Assembly: GCA_002335865.1 (NCBI GenBank)
Contig: DDCY01000009.1
Span: forward strand, 186,001-250,000
Reading direction: 5' to 3'
Length of the DNA stretch: 64,000 nucleotides
Origin: Saprospiraceae bacterium UBA1994
GTDB taxonomy: Bacteria; Bacteroidota; Bacteroidia; Chitinophagales; Saprospiraceae
The notes beneath the pieces are model-generated. The model was not told the DNA's origin. It made no database searches and saw only the letters and a program-made list of their open reading frames with translations. The translations under genes were made by a program, and so were the position numbers. Every line of letters begins with the position of its first letter. Positions within the stretch are counted from its first letter, which is position 1. Of the stretch, positions 37,774-46,144 are shown in pieces.

Positions 37774-38091
37774 ATCGAAAAAGAGTCTAATATAATAATC
37801 GGTAGTTGTGGATTTCAGAACTGGGTGAAAGATCACAATAGAAGTTAAATTGAATATGAGATACTCCCTAGATATCAGAATCAAGGCTTTATGAAAGAGT
37901 TTTTGAAAAAAATCAAATTTAACTCAATCGAATAAAAGCATTAATAAGTCCTGATAATTTAGTGTTAATTAAAATCATTAAACAATGGATTTGTTCAAGA
38001 AGGTGTATTGCGAGCTCATTATAAAACATGTTATGACTATTAAGATTTTTTGATGTATTCTTTGCTAAAATCTGACATCAAAAGTTTTAGG
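37774..38091 (+). pseudogene. Decayed GNAT-family N-acetyltransferase
   Basis: Conceptual translation gives the core of a RimJ/RimL-type GNAT protein broken by stops and frame changes. Segments are IIGSCGFQNWVKDHNRS, stop (37846-37848), IEYEILPRYQNQGFMKEFLK, stop (37933-37935), shift to another frame for KALISPDNLVLIKIIK, shift back at about 37984 for NGFVQEGVLRAHYKTCYDY, stop (38041-38043), DFLMYSLLKSDI. These correspond to the GNAT beta4/A-motif (E-Y-x-L-x-P-x-Y-Q-x-x-G) and the C-terminal NxxSIKLLEKNGF...DFLMYSLL. The N-terminus is missing: a TGA lies directly upstream in frame. It abuts dus on the same strand. Confidence 0.75.
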
Positions 38092-38263
38092 TGCTATGCC
38101 CCAAGTTTCAGTGTTATAGCTGTCTAGGCTAATCCTTAAGTTTCTTATGTGAAATTCTATTCTTATAAAAATCTTTCTTTTCTCTCAATTCTAAAGTATT
38201 TGTGCCAGAACAGTATCTTGCAGTCGAATACTTGTGTTATACTTATCATACACAATACCATAC

Positions 38264-38749
38264 ATGACTAACAACGATATATTACGTAGAATACGATACG
38301 CTTTTGATTTCAATGATAAGAAGATGATGAAAATCTTTGCATTAGCGGATTACGATGCGAGCAGAGAGGAGATAAGTAACTGGCTCAAGAAGGAAGATGA
38401 TGAAGCTCATGTTGGGATCTATGATAAGTATCTAGCCATATTTCTCAATGGACTTATTAATCTTAATCGAGGTAAACGAGAAGGAGAACAACCTAAACCT
38501 GAGAAAACGCTTAACAACAATCTAATACTACGTAAACTTAAGATCGCTTTGACCCTGACAGATGAGGATATAGTAGAATATCTCAAGTTAGTCGACCTTA
38601 GAGTCAGTAAGCATGAGATCAATGCTTTTTTTAGAAAGCCCGGGCAAAGACAGTATAGACAATGTAAAGATCAAATTCTACGTAATTTTCTACATGGCCT
38701 ACAGGTCAAACATAGAGATACTCAGTCTACATCAGACCAAGAAGAATAA
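38264..38749 (+). CDS. DUF1456 (YehS-like) family protein
   Basis: A 161-residue protein made of two tandem DUF1456 repeats. Repeat one is NNDILRRIRYAFDFNDKKMM...ISNWLKKEDD and repeat two is NNNLILRKLKIALTLTDEDIVE...INAFFRKPGQRQYRQCKDQI. Family length is about 155 residues. The frame opens ten codons earlier (38234), but the family start MTNNDILRRIRYA at 38264 is chosen. The molecular function is unknown. Its stop is 2 nt before the next gene, so the two are probably co-translated. Confidence 0.9.
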   Translation: MTNNDILRRIRYAFDFNDKKMMKIFALADYDASREEISNWLKKEDDEAHVGIYDKYLAIFLNGLINLNRGKREGEQPKPEKTLNNNLILRKLKIALTLTDEDIVEYLKLVDLRVSKHEINAFFRKPGQRQYRQCKDQILRNFLHGLQVKHRDTQSTSDQEE

Positions 38750-38751
38750 GA

Positions 38752-39327
38752 GTGGATTCACATCATCATTTTATCATATTTAAGCCTTGGGGCTATCATA
38801 GCCAATTTATTTTAGCTGGAAATAAAAAGAAACTTCTATTAGGATCACTTCATGACTTTCCGGATGGTACTATGTCTATAGGAAGACTTGACAAACCATC
38901 GGAAGGCTTGCTATTACTTACGACAGATGGTAAAATGAGCCAAGCTGTCCGTAGCAAGAAAGTAGTGAAAGAATACTATGTACAAGTAGATGGTGAGATC
39001 ACCGAGGAAGCTCTCACTAAACTCAGAAATGGTGTGGAGATCATGGTTGAAAAAGAGCTATATATGACTCGCCCAAGCAAAACTCATGTCATGGACCGAA
39101 TACCTAACTTACCACTCAGAGCAAAGCCAATCCGTGATGACAGACACGGCCCTTCCACTTGGATATCCATCTCCATAGTCGAAGGAAAGAATCGTCAAAT
39201 CAGAAAAATGACGGCCGAAGTAGGATTCCCAACTCTAAGATTAGTGAGGTTTCGTATAGGTGAAATAACTATAGAAGATATGTACGCTGGTGAAGTTAGA
39301 GAAGTAGATTTAATGAAATATTTTTAA
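38752..39327 (+). CDS. RluE-like 23S rRNA pseudouridine synthase
   Basis: A 191-residue RsuA/RluE-type pseudouridine synthase lacking an S4 domain. The catalytic motif GRLDKPSEGLLLLTTDG has the catalytic Asp at residue 47. EYYVQVDGEIT, the C-terminal SIVEGKNRQIRKMTAEVGFP and LRLVRFRIG are family hallmarks. By family it would modify 23S rRNA (RluE acts on U2457), but the exact site is inference. The start is a GTG at 38752, 2 nt after the DUF1456 stop. No ATG occurs in frame before the catalytic motif, except one at residue 41, which would remove the N-terminal strand KPWGYHSQF. Confidence 0.87.
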   Translation: MDSHHHFIIFKPWGYHSQFILAGNKKKLLLGSLHDFPDGTMSIGRLDKPSEGLLLLTTDGKMSQAVRSKKVVKEYYVQVDGEITEEALTKLRNGVEIMVEKELYMTRPSKTHVMDRIPNLPLRAKPIRDDRHGPSTWISISIVEGKNRQIRKMTAEVGFPTLRLVRFRIGEITIEDMYAGEVREVDLMKYF

Positions 39328-39529
39328 ACCAACTTTAGAATTTCGGCTTTAAATAAATACAATTAATTATCCACCAACCAAATGCAATATTAATTCGTCT
39401 ACATGTTAGTATAGCTTCCTCAAAATATAATCCTAATACATCGTTAACATTATCTAAAACATCAATAATTTATATATTACCTAACCGTTCTATTCATACC
39501 TTAAGTATACCGAAAATTAATATTCCATT

Positions 39530-41905
39530 ATGTCTAACCTTTTAATCAGGATGCTTTCATTAGTAATTTTGTGTGTAGTAGGCGCTCACCTTACCGCCCA
39601 GACCTACACTATCTCAGGATATATCTCTGACAAATCATCAGACGAAATGTTGATATCCGCCAATCTCTACGATTTTGAAAGTAGTTCTGGTACAGTAAGT
39701 AATACCTATGGATTTTACAGTATTACGTTACCGATTGGTGATGTAAGGCTGAGAGCATCCTTTATAGGGTATACTGACATCAATACTGCGTTTACATTAA
39801 GTCAAGATACTACTATTAACTTCCCATTACCGTCATCCGTAGAAATAGACGAAGTAGTCATCACTGCAAATAAAGCATCGGAAGGGCGTATAGAAGAGCG
39901 TACTCAGATGAGCACCGTGGAGGTTCCTATTACACAGATCAAAAAAATTCCTGCCTTATTAGGTGAAGTAGATGTAATCAAAGCATTACAACTATTACCT
40001 GGAGTGCAATCAGGAGGTGAAGGATCAAGTGGTCTTTATGTTAGAGGTGGCTCACCTGATCAAAACCTAATACTTCTAGATGGTGTACCAGTATATAATG
40101 CTAATCACCTTTTTGGATTTTTCTCAGTATTCAATGCAGATGCCATCAAAGATGTTAAACTCATTAAAGGTGGATTTCCTGCAAGATATGGAGGTAGATT
40201 ATCTTCAGTCCTTGAAATCAACTTAAAAGAAGGAAATCAAAATGAATTTCATGGTGAGGGAGCCATAGGATTAGTTGCTTCTAAGCTTACCTTAGAAGGT
40301 CCGATTTCTGAAAATACATCATTCATTATATCCGGAAGAAGAACCTATATAGATTTACTAGCTAAACCTTTTATACAATCTGGATTTGAAGAAAATGGTC
40401 AAGTAGGTGGAACAGGATATTACTTCTATGATCTTAATGCTAAAGTCAATCATAAATTTTCTGATAAGGATAGACTTTATATAAGTACTTATACAGGGAA
40501 AGACAAATTTTACTTTGATAGTAAAGAACTAAATGATGTACCTGCCGATGCGTTAGAATTTGGATTAGGGTGGGGAAACCTAACTACAGCAATAAGGTGG
40601 AATCATTTGATTACCCCAAAATTATTCGGAAACCTAACTGCCACTTACAGTAATTATAAATTCAATGTACTTTCTAAATTTGGTGAAGAATATAGCAACG
40701 CTTCACTTAATGAAGAATTTAGATTAGAATACGATTCTGGGATTCGTGATTATGCCTTAAAGTTAGATTTTGATTACTTGCCTAACCCAAATCATTTTTT
40801 AAGATTTGGAATTAACGGAATCAATCACAAATTTAATCCAGGTACATTTGATCTTCAATTTACCGACCCTGACTCCCCTGATTTTTCTACTACTGTAAAT
40901 CAAGATAAAGTAGAAGCCCAAGAAATATCGGCATATTTAGAAGACGATATGCAGCTCTTTGATGGATTCAAAATGAATGCCGGAGTCCATACTTCAGCAT
41001 TCCTTGTTGAAGGTAAAAAATATCTATCCGTGCAGCCAAGATTGAGCATGAGATACCTGTTGAACAATGGAATCGCCATGAAAGGGTCATTCGCTACTAT
41101 GAATCAATACATCCATTTACTCTCTAATGAAGGTATTGGGTTACCTACTGATCTATGGTTGCCAAGTACAGCGAAAGTAAAACCTCAAAGCTCTTGGCAA
41201 GCAGCAGCAGGGTTGGCAAAGACGATAAATGACACTTATGAGGTAAGCATAGAGGGATATTATAAAAAAATGAGCAACCTCATAGCGTATCAAGATGGAT
41301 CTGGCCTATTTGAATTTGGAGATTGGCAAGATAGAATAGTAACAGGTAAAGGTGATGCATATGGTATAGAAGTATTTATACAAAAGAAGAAAGGTAGACT
41401 TTCTGGTTGGATTGGATACACATGGTCACAGAGTAATCGACAATTCGACGAACTCAATTTCGGAAAAGAATTTCCGTACACCTACGATAGAAGACATGAC
41501 ATATCTGCAGTTGTAACATATAAAATTTCAGACAAACTTGACTTTGCTGGAACATGGGTATATGGTACAGGCAATGCCATTACAATCGGAAATTCTCAAT
41601 ATACGGCACTTTACGATTCAGGAACATTCGATAACGGAGGGAGCTATACTTACTATGAAAACAGAAATGATTTCAGAATGAATGCATATCATAGAATGGA
41701 TGTAGGAGTCACTTATACTCGAAAAAAAAAGAGATGGGACAGCGTATGGGCCATTGGAGCATATAATGCTTACAATCGCAAAAATCCATTCTTTATTTTC
41801 ACCGACAGTGACTTTAATCAAAATACTGGAACAAATACTAGGGTATTGAAACAAGCAAGTCTTTTCCCTATCATTCCTTATATCAATTATAGTTTTAAAT
41901 TTTAA
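39530..41905 (+). CDS. TonB-dependent outer membrane receptor with carboxypeptidase-like N-terminal domain
   Basis: A 791-residue receptor: signal peptide (about 1-24, ending HLTAQ), CarboxypepD_reg-like domain (about 27-110, ISGYISDKSSDEML...GFYSITLPIG), plug domain (about 120-240) with LLPGVQSGGEGSSGLYVRGG and LILLDGVPVYNANHLFGFFS, then a beta-barrel to the C-terminal aromatic residue (NYSFKF). It is the first gene of an operon with a DUF4249 lipoprotein (5 nt on) and a TonB-C-like protein. Substrate unknown. Pairing with DUF4249 recurs in Bacteroidota and suggests a SusC/D-like uptake pair. Confidence 0.88.
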   Translation: MSNLLIRMLSLVILCVVGAHLTAQTYTISGYISDKSSDEMLISANLYDFESSSGTVSNTYGFYSITLPIGDVRLRASFIGYTDINTAFTLSQDTTINFPLPSSVEIDEVVITANKASEGRIEERTQMSTVEVPITQIKKIPALLGEVDVIKALQLLPGVQSGGEGSSGLYVRGGSPDQNLILLDGVPVYNANHLFGFFSVFNADAIKDVKLIKGGFPARYGGRLSSVLEINLKEGNQNEFHGEGAIGLVASKLTLEGPISENTSFIISGRRTYIDLLAKPFIQSGFEENGQVGGTGYYFYDLNAKVNHKFSDKDRLYISTYTGKDKFYFDSKELNDVPADALEFGLGWGNLTTAIRWNHLITPKLFGNLTATYSNYKFNVLSKFGEEYSNASLNEEFRLEYDSGIRDYALKLDFDYLPNPNHFLRFGINGINHKFNPGTFDLQFTDPDSPDFSTTVNQDKVEAQEISAYLEDDMQLFDGFKMNAGVHTSAFLVEGKKYLSVQPRLSMRYLLNNGIAMKGSFATMNQYIHLLSNEGIGLPTDLWLPSTAKVKPQSSWQAAAGLAKTINDTYEVSIEGYYKKMSNLIAYQDGSGLFEFGDWQDRIVTGKGDAYGIEVFIQKKKGRLSGWIGYTWSQSNRQFDELNFGKEFPYTYDRRHDISAVVTYKISDKLDFAGTWVYGTGNAITIGNSQYTALYDSGTFDNGGSYTYYENRNDFRMNAYHRMDVGVTYTRKKKRWDSVWAIGAYNAYNRKNPFFIFTDSDFNQNTGTNTRVLKQASLFPIIPYINYSFKF

Positions 41906-41910
41906 TCCCT

Positions 41911-42819
41911 ATGAAATATTTTTCTCGATTATATGTTCCGTTAATGATCATTGTATTTACTTTCAGTGGTTGCGAGGATACATTTGAAACTACACTAGAA
42001 ATAAATCCACCAAAACATACGGATCGTTTGGTTGTACATGCATATGGCTCAACCAATGGAGAGGATTTAAAAGTACATCTCACTCAATCGAGTGGACTTT
42101 TAGAAAGCTTACAAAACAATTTAATATCAAAAGCTACAGTCACATTGTGGAAAGATCAAGTACAGTTGGCAGAACTTGAAGAAGTTTCTTTTGGATCTAA
42201 TTATCGATTCAATTATATACTACCAGAAGGAACCATAGTATATGAAAAAGGAGCAACTTATAGATTAGAAGTTGAGGCCGATGGTTTTGAAAAAGCAATA
42301 GGTACAGCAACTGTCCCTGGGGATATTCCTTTACTAAAACAAAAATTTGAAGAAGATGGTACTTCGCTTGAATCAGGAGATTTTAACAGTGAAGTAGAAA
42401 TTGAATTTCAAGATCCTGCAAATGAAGAAAATTTTTATGAAGTAGGTGTAACTATATATATAGAAAATAATAGCAACCCCTATTTCAACGAAATATATAC
42501 GGAAACTTATGATCCAGCTGCACAACAAGGAATAAGCTACTCCAATTTGATTGTGAATGATTTATCTTTTGATGGGAATATTAAAAATTTCCCTTTAGTA
42601 ATTCGAAAATTTAAGGAGGAGGAAGAGGACGTAGACAATATGTTTGTGCTCTGGCGGGTGACTTCAGAGGATCATTACCTTTTCAATAAAAGTGCTAGAA
42701 AGCACTATGATCAAGATGGAAATCCTTTTGCCTCACCAGTACAGGTCTTTAGCAATATCGAAAATGGTATAGGTATATTTAGTATAATGAATGAGGAGTA
42801 TGTAAAAGTAAGCCTATGA
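41911..42819 (+). CDS. DUF4249 surface lipoprotein
   Basis: A 302-residue lipoprotein: signal peptide with lipobox ending FTFSGC (Cys21), then a DUF4249 beta-rich domain (LEINPPKHTDRLVVHAYGST, YEKGATYRLEVEADGFEKAI, VEIEFQDPANEENFYEV). DUF4249 proteins nearly always sit next to TonB-dependent receptors and probably act as surface-exposed partners. The start is 5 nt after the receptor, and its end overlaps the next gene by 4 nt (ATGA), so the three genes form one operon. Confidence 0.85.
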   Translation: MKYFSRLYVPLMIIVFTFSGCEDTFETTLEINPPKHTDRLVVHAYGSTNGEDLKVHLTQSSGLLESLQNNLISKATVTLWKDQVQLAELEEVSFGSNYRFNYILPEGTIVYEKGATYRLEVEADGFEKAIGTATVPGDIPLLKQKFEEDGTSLESGDFNSEVEIEFQDPANEENFYEVGVTIYIENNSNPYFNEIYTETYDPAAQQGISYSNLIVNDLSFDGNIKNFPLVIRKFKEEEEDVDNMFVLWRVTSEDHYLFNKSARKHYDQDGNPFASPVQVFSNIENGIGIFSIMNEEYVKVSL

Positions 42820-43634
42820 TACATCAACTTATAAAAGCCATTTACAATGTCTTACATTTGAAATTGGCAACAATCCTATCAAAAAAAGTGAGCATTCCTC
42901 TGAGTAAAAAACTTTTAATTGTTTCTAGCGTAGTTTTAGTATGTCTCGATACTCTATCAGCGCAAGATGAGACAACATCTAATTTCAGCTACCAATTTAA
43001 TAGAGTTCAAAAGTATGTTTCTATATCTCCAACTCAATTAAATGAAGCTAACACTTTATCTGATCTCAACCATTATTATAAAGCAGATTGGGTAAAAGAA
43101 TATAAGTCAGTAAATCTTACTGTAATATCCAATGGTCAAAAGAAGACAATAAAAAATACTAACCATAAACTGACAACTGCTCAAAAGAAATTAATACAAT
43201 CTTCCGATTTAGATAGCGAAATAAATGTAGTAATAACCTATCTGCCAAAAAACAATCTCTCGAATAGTAGAATCCAAGAAATGAATTTTTCATTCCGAAT
43301 AGATCCTGAGCAGAATGCTCAATACCTAGGAGGTGAATTAGATAATTATATAAGAGAAACTTTAATGAACAAAGTTTCTATAAAAGATATACCTCAATAT
43401 CAAGTCGCCGCTATAAAATTCATAATAGATGGAAATGGACATATAGTAGATGCTCATGTTGCCCAAGCTTCCAAAAATGTAGATGCAGATAAATTGATTT
43501 TAAAAACCATATGTGACATGCCTAATTGGGTTTCTGCACAATATCTTGATGGTACTAAGACTGAACAGGAGTTTGTATTTACTATTGGGGATCAGTCTAG
43601 TTGTACTATGAATATGCTAGATATCAAAAGTTAA
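42816..43634 (+). CDS. TonB C-terminal-domain-like protein in a receptor operon
   Basis: A 272-residue protein with one hydrophobic segment (about 32-48, KLLIVSSVVLVCLDTL, ending SAQ), either an anchor or a late signal peptide. The middle domain (about 85-175) includes NAQYLGGELDNYIRETL. A C-terminal domain (about 190-262) is like the TonB C-terminus: AAIKFIIDGNGHIVDAHVAQ, MPNWVSAQYLDGTKTEQEFV. Such domains in Bacteroidota occur in energy transducers and in BlaR1-associated proteins. It lacks the Pro-rich linker of a classical TonB. Overlap by ATGA with the DUF4249 gene argues for a dedicated partner of the receptor upstream. Confidence 0.6.
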   Translation: MIHQLIKAIYNVLHLKLATILSKKVSIPLSKKLLIVSSVVLVCLDTLSAQDETTSNFSYQFNRVQKYVSISPTQLNEANTLSDLNHYYKADWVKEYKSVNLTVISNGQKKTIKNTNHKLTTAQKKLIQSSDLDSEINVVITYLPKNNLSNSRIQEMNFSFRIDPEQNAQYLGGELDNYIRETLMNKVSIKDIPQYQVAAIKFIIDGNGHIVDAHVAQASKNVDADKLILKTICDMPNWVSAQYLDGTKTEQEFVFTIGDQSSCTMNMLDIKS

Positions 43635-43677
43635 GTATCTCCTAGCACAGTGAAAAAACAGTAAGATCACTTCGAAT

Positions 43678-44322
43678 CTATTTTTCTGGATAAATCAATT
43701 TCCACGAAAACACCGCTAATATTGAACCAATAATAGGCGCAACTATATACATCCACAAATGTTCTAAATTCATATTTACCATAGCAGGGGCAATCGATCT
43801 AATTGGATTCATAGATGCACCAGTAATCGGCCCTGCAAATAATGCTTCTAAAAGCACAGTGGCTCCGATAGCTATACTCGCTATTATGCCTTGCTCCTTC
43901 GATCCTATAGCTACATTGAGAATTACAAACATCAAAAAAAATGTTAGTATGATCTCCAACACGAATGTCTGCATCCAGGGTCCAGCGGGTAAAGTCTCTC
44001 CCAACGTTAGCGAATCAGGAAATAAAAACCTTAATATCCCACTCGCAATAAATGCTCCTATAGTCTGAGCTAAAATATAAGGTATTACTTGCTTAGTTTC
44101 GAATCGCATAGTCAACCAAAAGCCAATAGTAACTGCAGGATTAAAATGTGCTCCAGATACTTCACCTACCGCGGCGATCATAGCCATCACTATCAATCCA
44201 AATGTAATGGCGATACCAACAGTTCCTAGTGCCCCCCCACTTACTCCATCAATGATGATTGCTCCTGTTCCACAAAACACCAATGCAAAAGTCCCTATTG
44301 CCTCCGCTATATATTTATTCAT
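43678..44322 (-). CDS. Aquaporin (MIP family) of an arsenic operon, AqpS-like
   Basis: A 214-residue six-helix MIP channel. The first NPA motif is intact (HFNPAVT, 61-63). The second reads NPI (GASMNPIRS, 172-174) instead of NPA, with the following Arg kept. It is the last gene of an operon with arsC-, DUF6428- and arsR-like genes, overlapping the arsC-like gene by 8 nt. By analogy with AqpS of Sinorhizobium, it probably lets arsenite formed by ArsC flow out of the cell down its gradient, replacing a pump. Glycerol or water transport is the alternative. Confidence 0.85.
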   Translation of the reverse strand: MNKYIAEAIGTFALVFCGTGAIIIDGVSGGALGTVGIAITFGLIVMAMIAAVGEVSGAHFNPAVTIGFWLTMRFETKQVIPYILAQTIGAFIASGILRFLFPDSLTLGETLPAGPWMQTFVLEIILTFFLMFVILNVAIGSKEQGIIASIAIGATVLLEALFAGPITGASMNPIRSIAPAMVNMNLEHLWMYIVAPIIGSILAVFSWKLIYPEK

Positions 44323-44932
44323 TACCTATTTTTTGAAATACATATTTCATTTCAGCAGCGATCTCGTTTACCGCAGCATCATATACTACTGACATCTCTT
44401 GCGTACCATCTGACCGTTTCGGATCTTCATATCTAACTGGTATCCGAGTTGCATTTAATATTATTGGACAGTTATCATCCGCATGTGCACAGGTCATAAT
44501 AGCGGCGAAGTCTCCTGCCATATTATATGCATGATCAAACACTTTAGAAAAACAACTTAGTGGTGATTTTTTTAGACTATATCTGACAAAAATAACTGGA
44601 TTCGATTCTCCTTGCTGTTCGACTTCAATTCCAGTACGCGATATGGCCGCAATAGCATTAGGATGGAATGCAGTCGCTTCCGTACCGCCAGAGTAACAAA
44701 TCGCATTTACACCATAATAGTATGATGCTACTTGTCCCATTATCTGTGATATTTGACTTCGGCGAGAGTTATGAGTACATACATAATTAAGTATGATTGT
44801 CTCTTCTTTTTCTAATTTGCTTTTTGCAAAATCTATAAGTACTTGCAGTACTTCTCTACGATCTGTGGATATGACACTAGTATCTAACGCTTCGAAATAA
44901 TTTTTTATCGATTGTAAAAGCTTTCCTTTCAT
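44315..44932 (-). CDS. Arsenate reductase-like low-molecular-weight phosphatase family protein
   Basis: A 205-residue protein of the LMW-PTP/ArsC fold. The active-site loop CX5R is CTHNSRR (Cys52 to Arg58), in the segment LNYVCTHNSRRSQ. A later AHADDNCPI carries one more Cys that could take part in the disulfide cascade. It would reduce arsenate to arsenite. The open frame reaches 45043 inside the upstream gene, but MKGKLLQSIKNYFEAL at 44932, 16 nt after the DUF6428 stop, is the natural start. Operon context supports the arsenic role. Confidence 0.85.
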   Translation of the reverse strand: MKGKLLQSIKNYFEALDTSVISTDRREVLQVLIDFAKSKLEKEETIILNYVCTHNSRRSQISQIMGQVASYYYGVNAICYSGGTEATAFHPNAIAAISRTGIEVEQQGESNPVIFVRYSLKKSPLSCFSKVFDHAYNMAGDFAAIMTCAHADDNCPIILNATRIPVRYEDPKRSDGTQEMSVVYDAAVNEIAAEMKYVFQKIGNE

Positions 44933-44948
44933 TTTTCTCTCTTTTTGA

Positions 44949-45422
44949 TTAGCAGCAACCTCCTCCTGGTGAACAGCAATTAGATGTAGATGCCGCCAGA
45001 TTAGATAGATCAACTTTAACTTTCTCCGGTATTCCACAAGCATCAGATGCTAGACATGCAGTCTCCATACTTGTAAGATTAAAATCCTTACCATCATAGT
45101 CAAGGCCGTACTTTTGGATACTTTCAGCACCTTGGTATTCTATTTCCACTTCGTGATTTCCTATCCCTAGTTTATCTTGAGATAGATTGATAATTTGAAG
45201 AAGTTTTTCGGGATGAATTCGGTGATCATAATCATCAGCAGACCAAAGTTGAAAAGAAACTTTCTTTTCAAATCGCTCTACCCCACCACAATCAATGAAG
45301 TGCTTTGTAATCTCTCCTACTTCGGTAACGTGAAAATGTGGTTCTACAAATTTCCCATTTGGCAATTTGAAATTTACTACTGACACCCTTTCTAATTGTA
45401 TTTTTATTTCTTGTAATTTCAT
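44949..45422 (-). CDS. DUF6428 family protein with Cys-rich tail, in an ars operon
   Basis: A 157-residue cytosolic protein typical of Bacteroidota ars operons (DUF6428). Visible segments are FKLPNGKFVEPHFHVTEVG, HFIDCGGVERFEKKVSFQLW and HPEKLLQIINLSQ. The C-terminus ends NCCSPGGGCC, four cysteines that could bind As(III) or another soft metal. The HxH-like HFHVTEVG patch resembles a small cupin-type strand, but the fold is not certain. It sits between arsR and the arsC-like gene. A sensor, chaperone or reductase partner role is inference. Confidence 0.7.
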   Translation of the reverse strand: MKLQEIKIQLERVSVVNFKLPNGKFVEPHFHVTEVGEITKHFIDCGGVERFEKKVSFQLWSADDYDHRIHPEKLLQIINLSQDKLGIGNHEVEIEYQGAESIQKYGLDYDGKDFNLTSMETACLASDACGIPEKVKVDLSNLAASTSNCCSPGGGCC

Positions 45423-45472
45423 GACAATGAGATTTTATTTATTGTACCTCGAAAAATATTTATTGATTAAAA

Positions 45473-45805
45473 CTAGCAGCAATTGCCCTCTTCATTTTTA
45501 AACAAGGAGAAAAACCTGGATAACAAACCTTGAATATCTAACCAAACTTCACTATTGATACAGTAACAAACCTTGGTACCATCAATATTCCCTTTGATTA
45601 AGCCCACAGATTTAAGCTCCCTAAGATGCTGTGATATGGTAGGTTGAGCCAAACCTATTTCGTCAACTAGTTCTCCACATATGCAACTTTCTGTCTTGAG
45701 TATCTGCTCAAGTATAGCGATACGAGCTGGATGACCTAGTACTTTAGCTATACTAGCCAAATGATTTTGCTCTTCGGAAAATATTTCTGATTTAGTAATT
45801 CCCAT
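45473..45805 (-). CDS. arsR: ArsR/SmtB-family metalloregulator
   Basis: A 110-residue winged-helix repressor: LASIAKVLGHPARIAILEQI, recognition helix LAQPTISQHLRELKSVGLIK, wing GTKVCYCIN. Soft-metal cysteines are present: CIC (Cys41, Cys43 in ESCICGEL), the position used by arsenic-sensing ArsR (ELCVCDL in E. coli), plus a C-terminal NCC. It heads the ars operon and is expected to be released from DNA by arsenite. No clean palindromic operator could be picked in the upstream 100 nt. Confidence 0.9.
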   Translation of the reverse strand: MGITKSEIFSEEQNHLASIAKVLGHPARIAILEQILKTESCICGELVDEIGLAQPTISQHLRELKSVGLIKGNIDGTKVCYCINSEVWLDIQGLLSRFFSLFKNEEGNCC

Positions 45806-46144
45806 ATCTATTAAATGGTTTATTGCAATATTACGATTATATATTTAATATAGCAGTGTGTCTCCCAATTAAAATCATACAATTGGTTCTTTTACAAAAA
45901 AGATTATATTCTAACATAAAGCCGTAGACCAACTATAATTTCCTGTAGGAATCAAGACAATTGATAAAAAACTGTATCTTGTTTGGTAGATACAATAATC
46001 ACGCTAATATGAAATACTCTTCTTCCCTATTTACGGTATGCCGGAAATTTACACTCAGGTATATACATGATAAATGTAATGACTAATCCAGGGCAATTTA
46101 CTATGAGAGTAATTATACAACACTAATAATTATAAATTGAAAAA
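45806..46144. other. Divergent intergenic region, arsR and the lectin-like T9SS gene
   Basis: About 340 nt that must contain the ars promoter/operator and the promoter of the large plus-strand gene. AT-rich with several short dyads, but no motif strong enough to call. Confidence 0.5.

Noticed and set aside
45806..45900. ArsR operator palindrome
   Set aside because: Several AT-rich dyads exist, but none is long or symmetrical enough to prefer over background.
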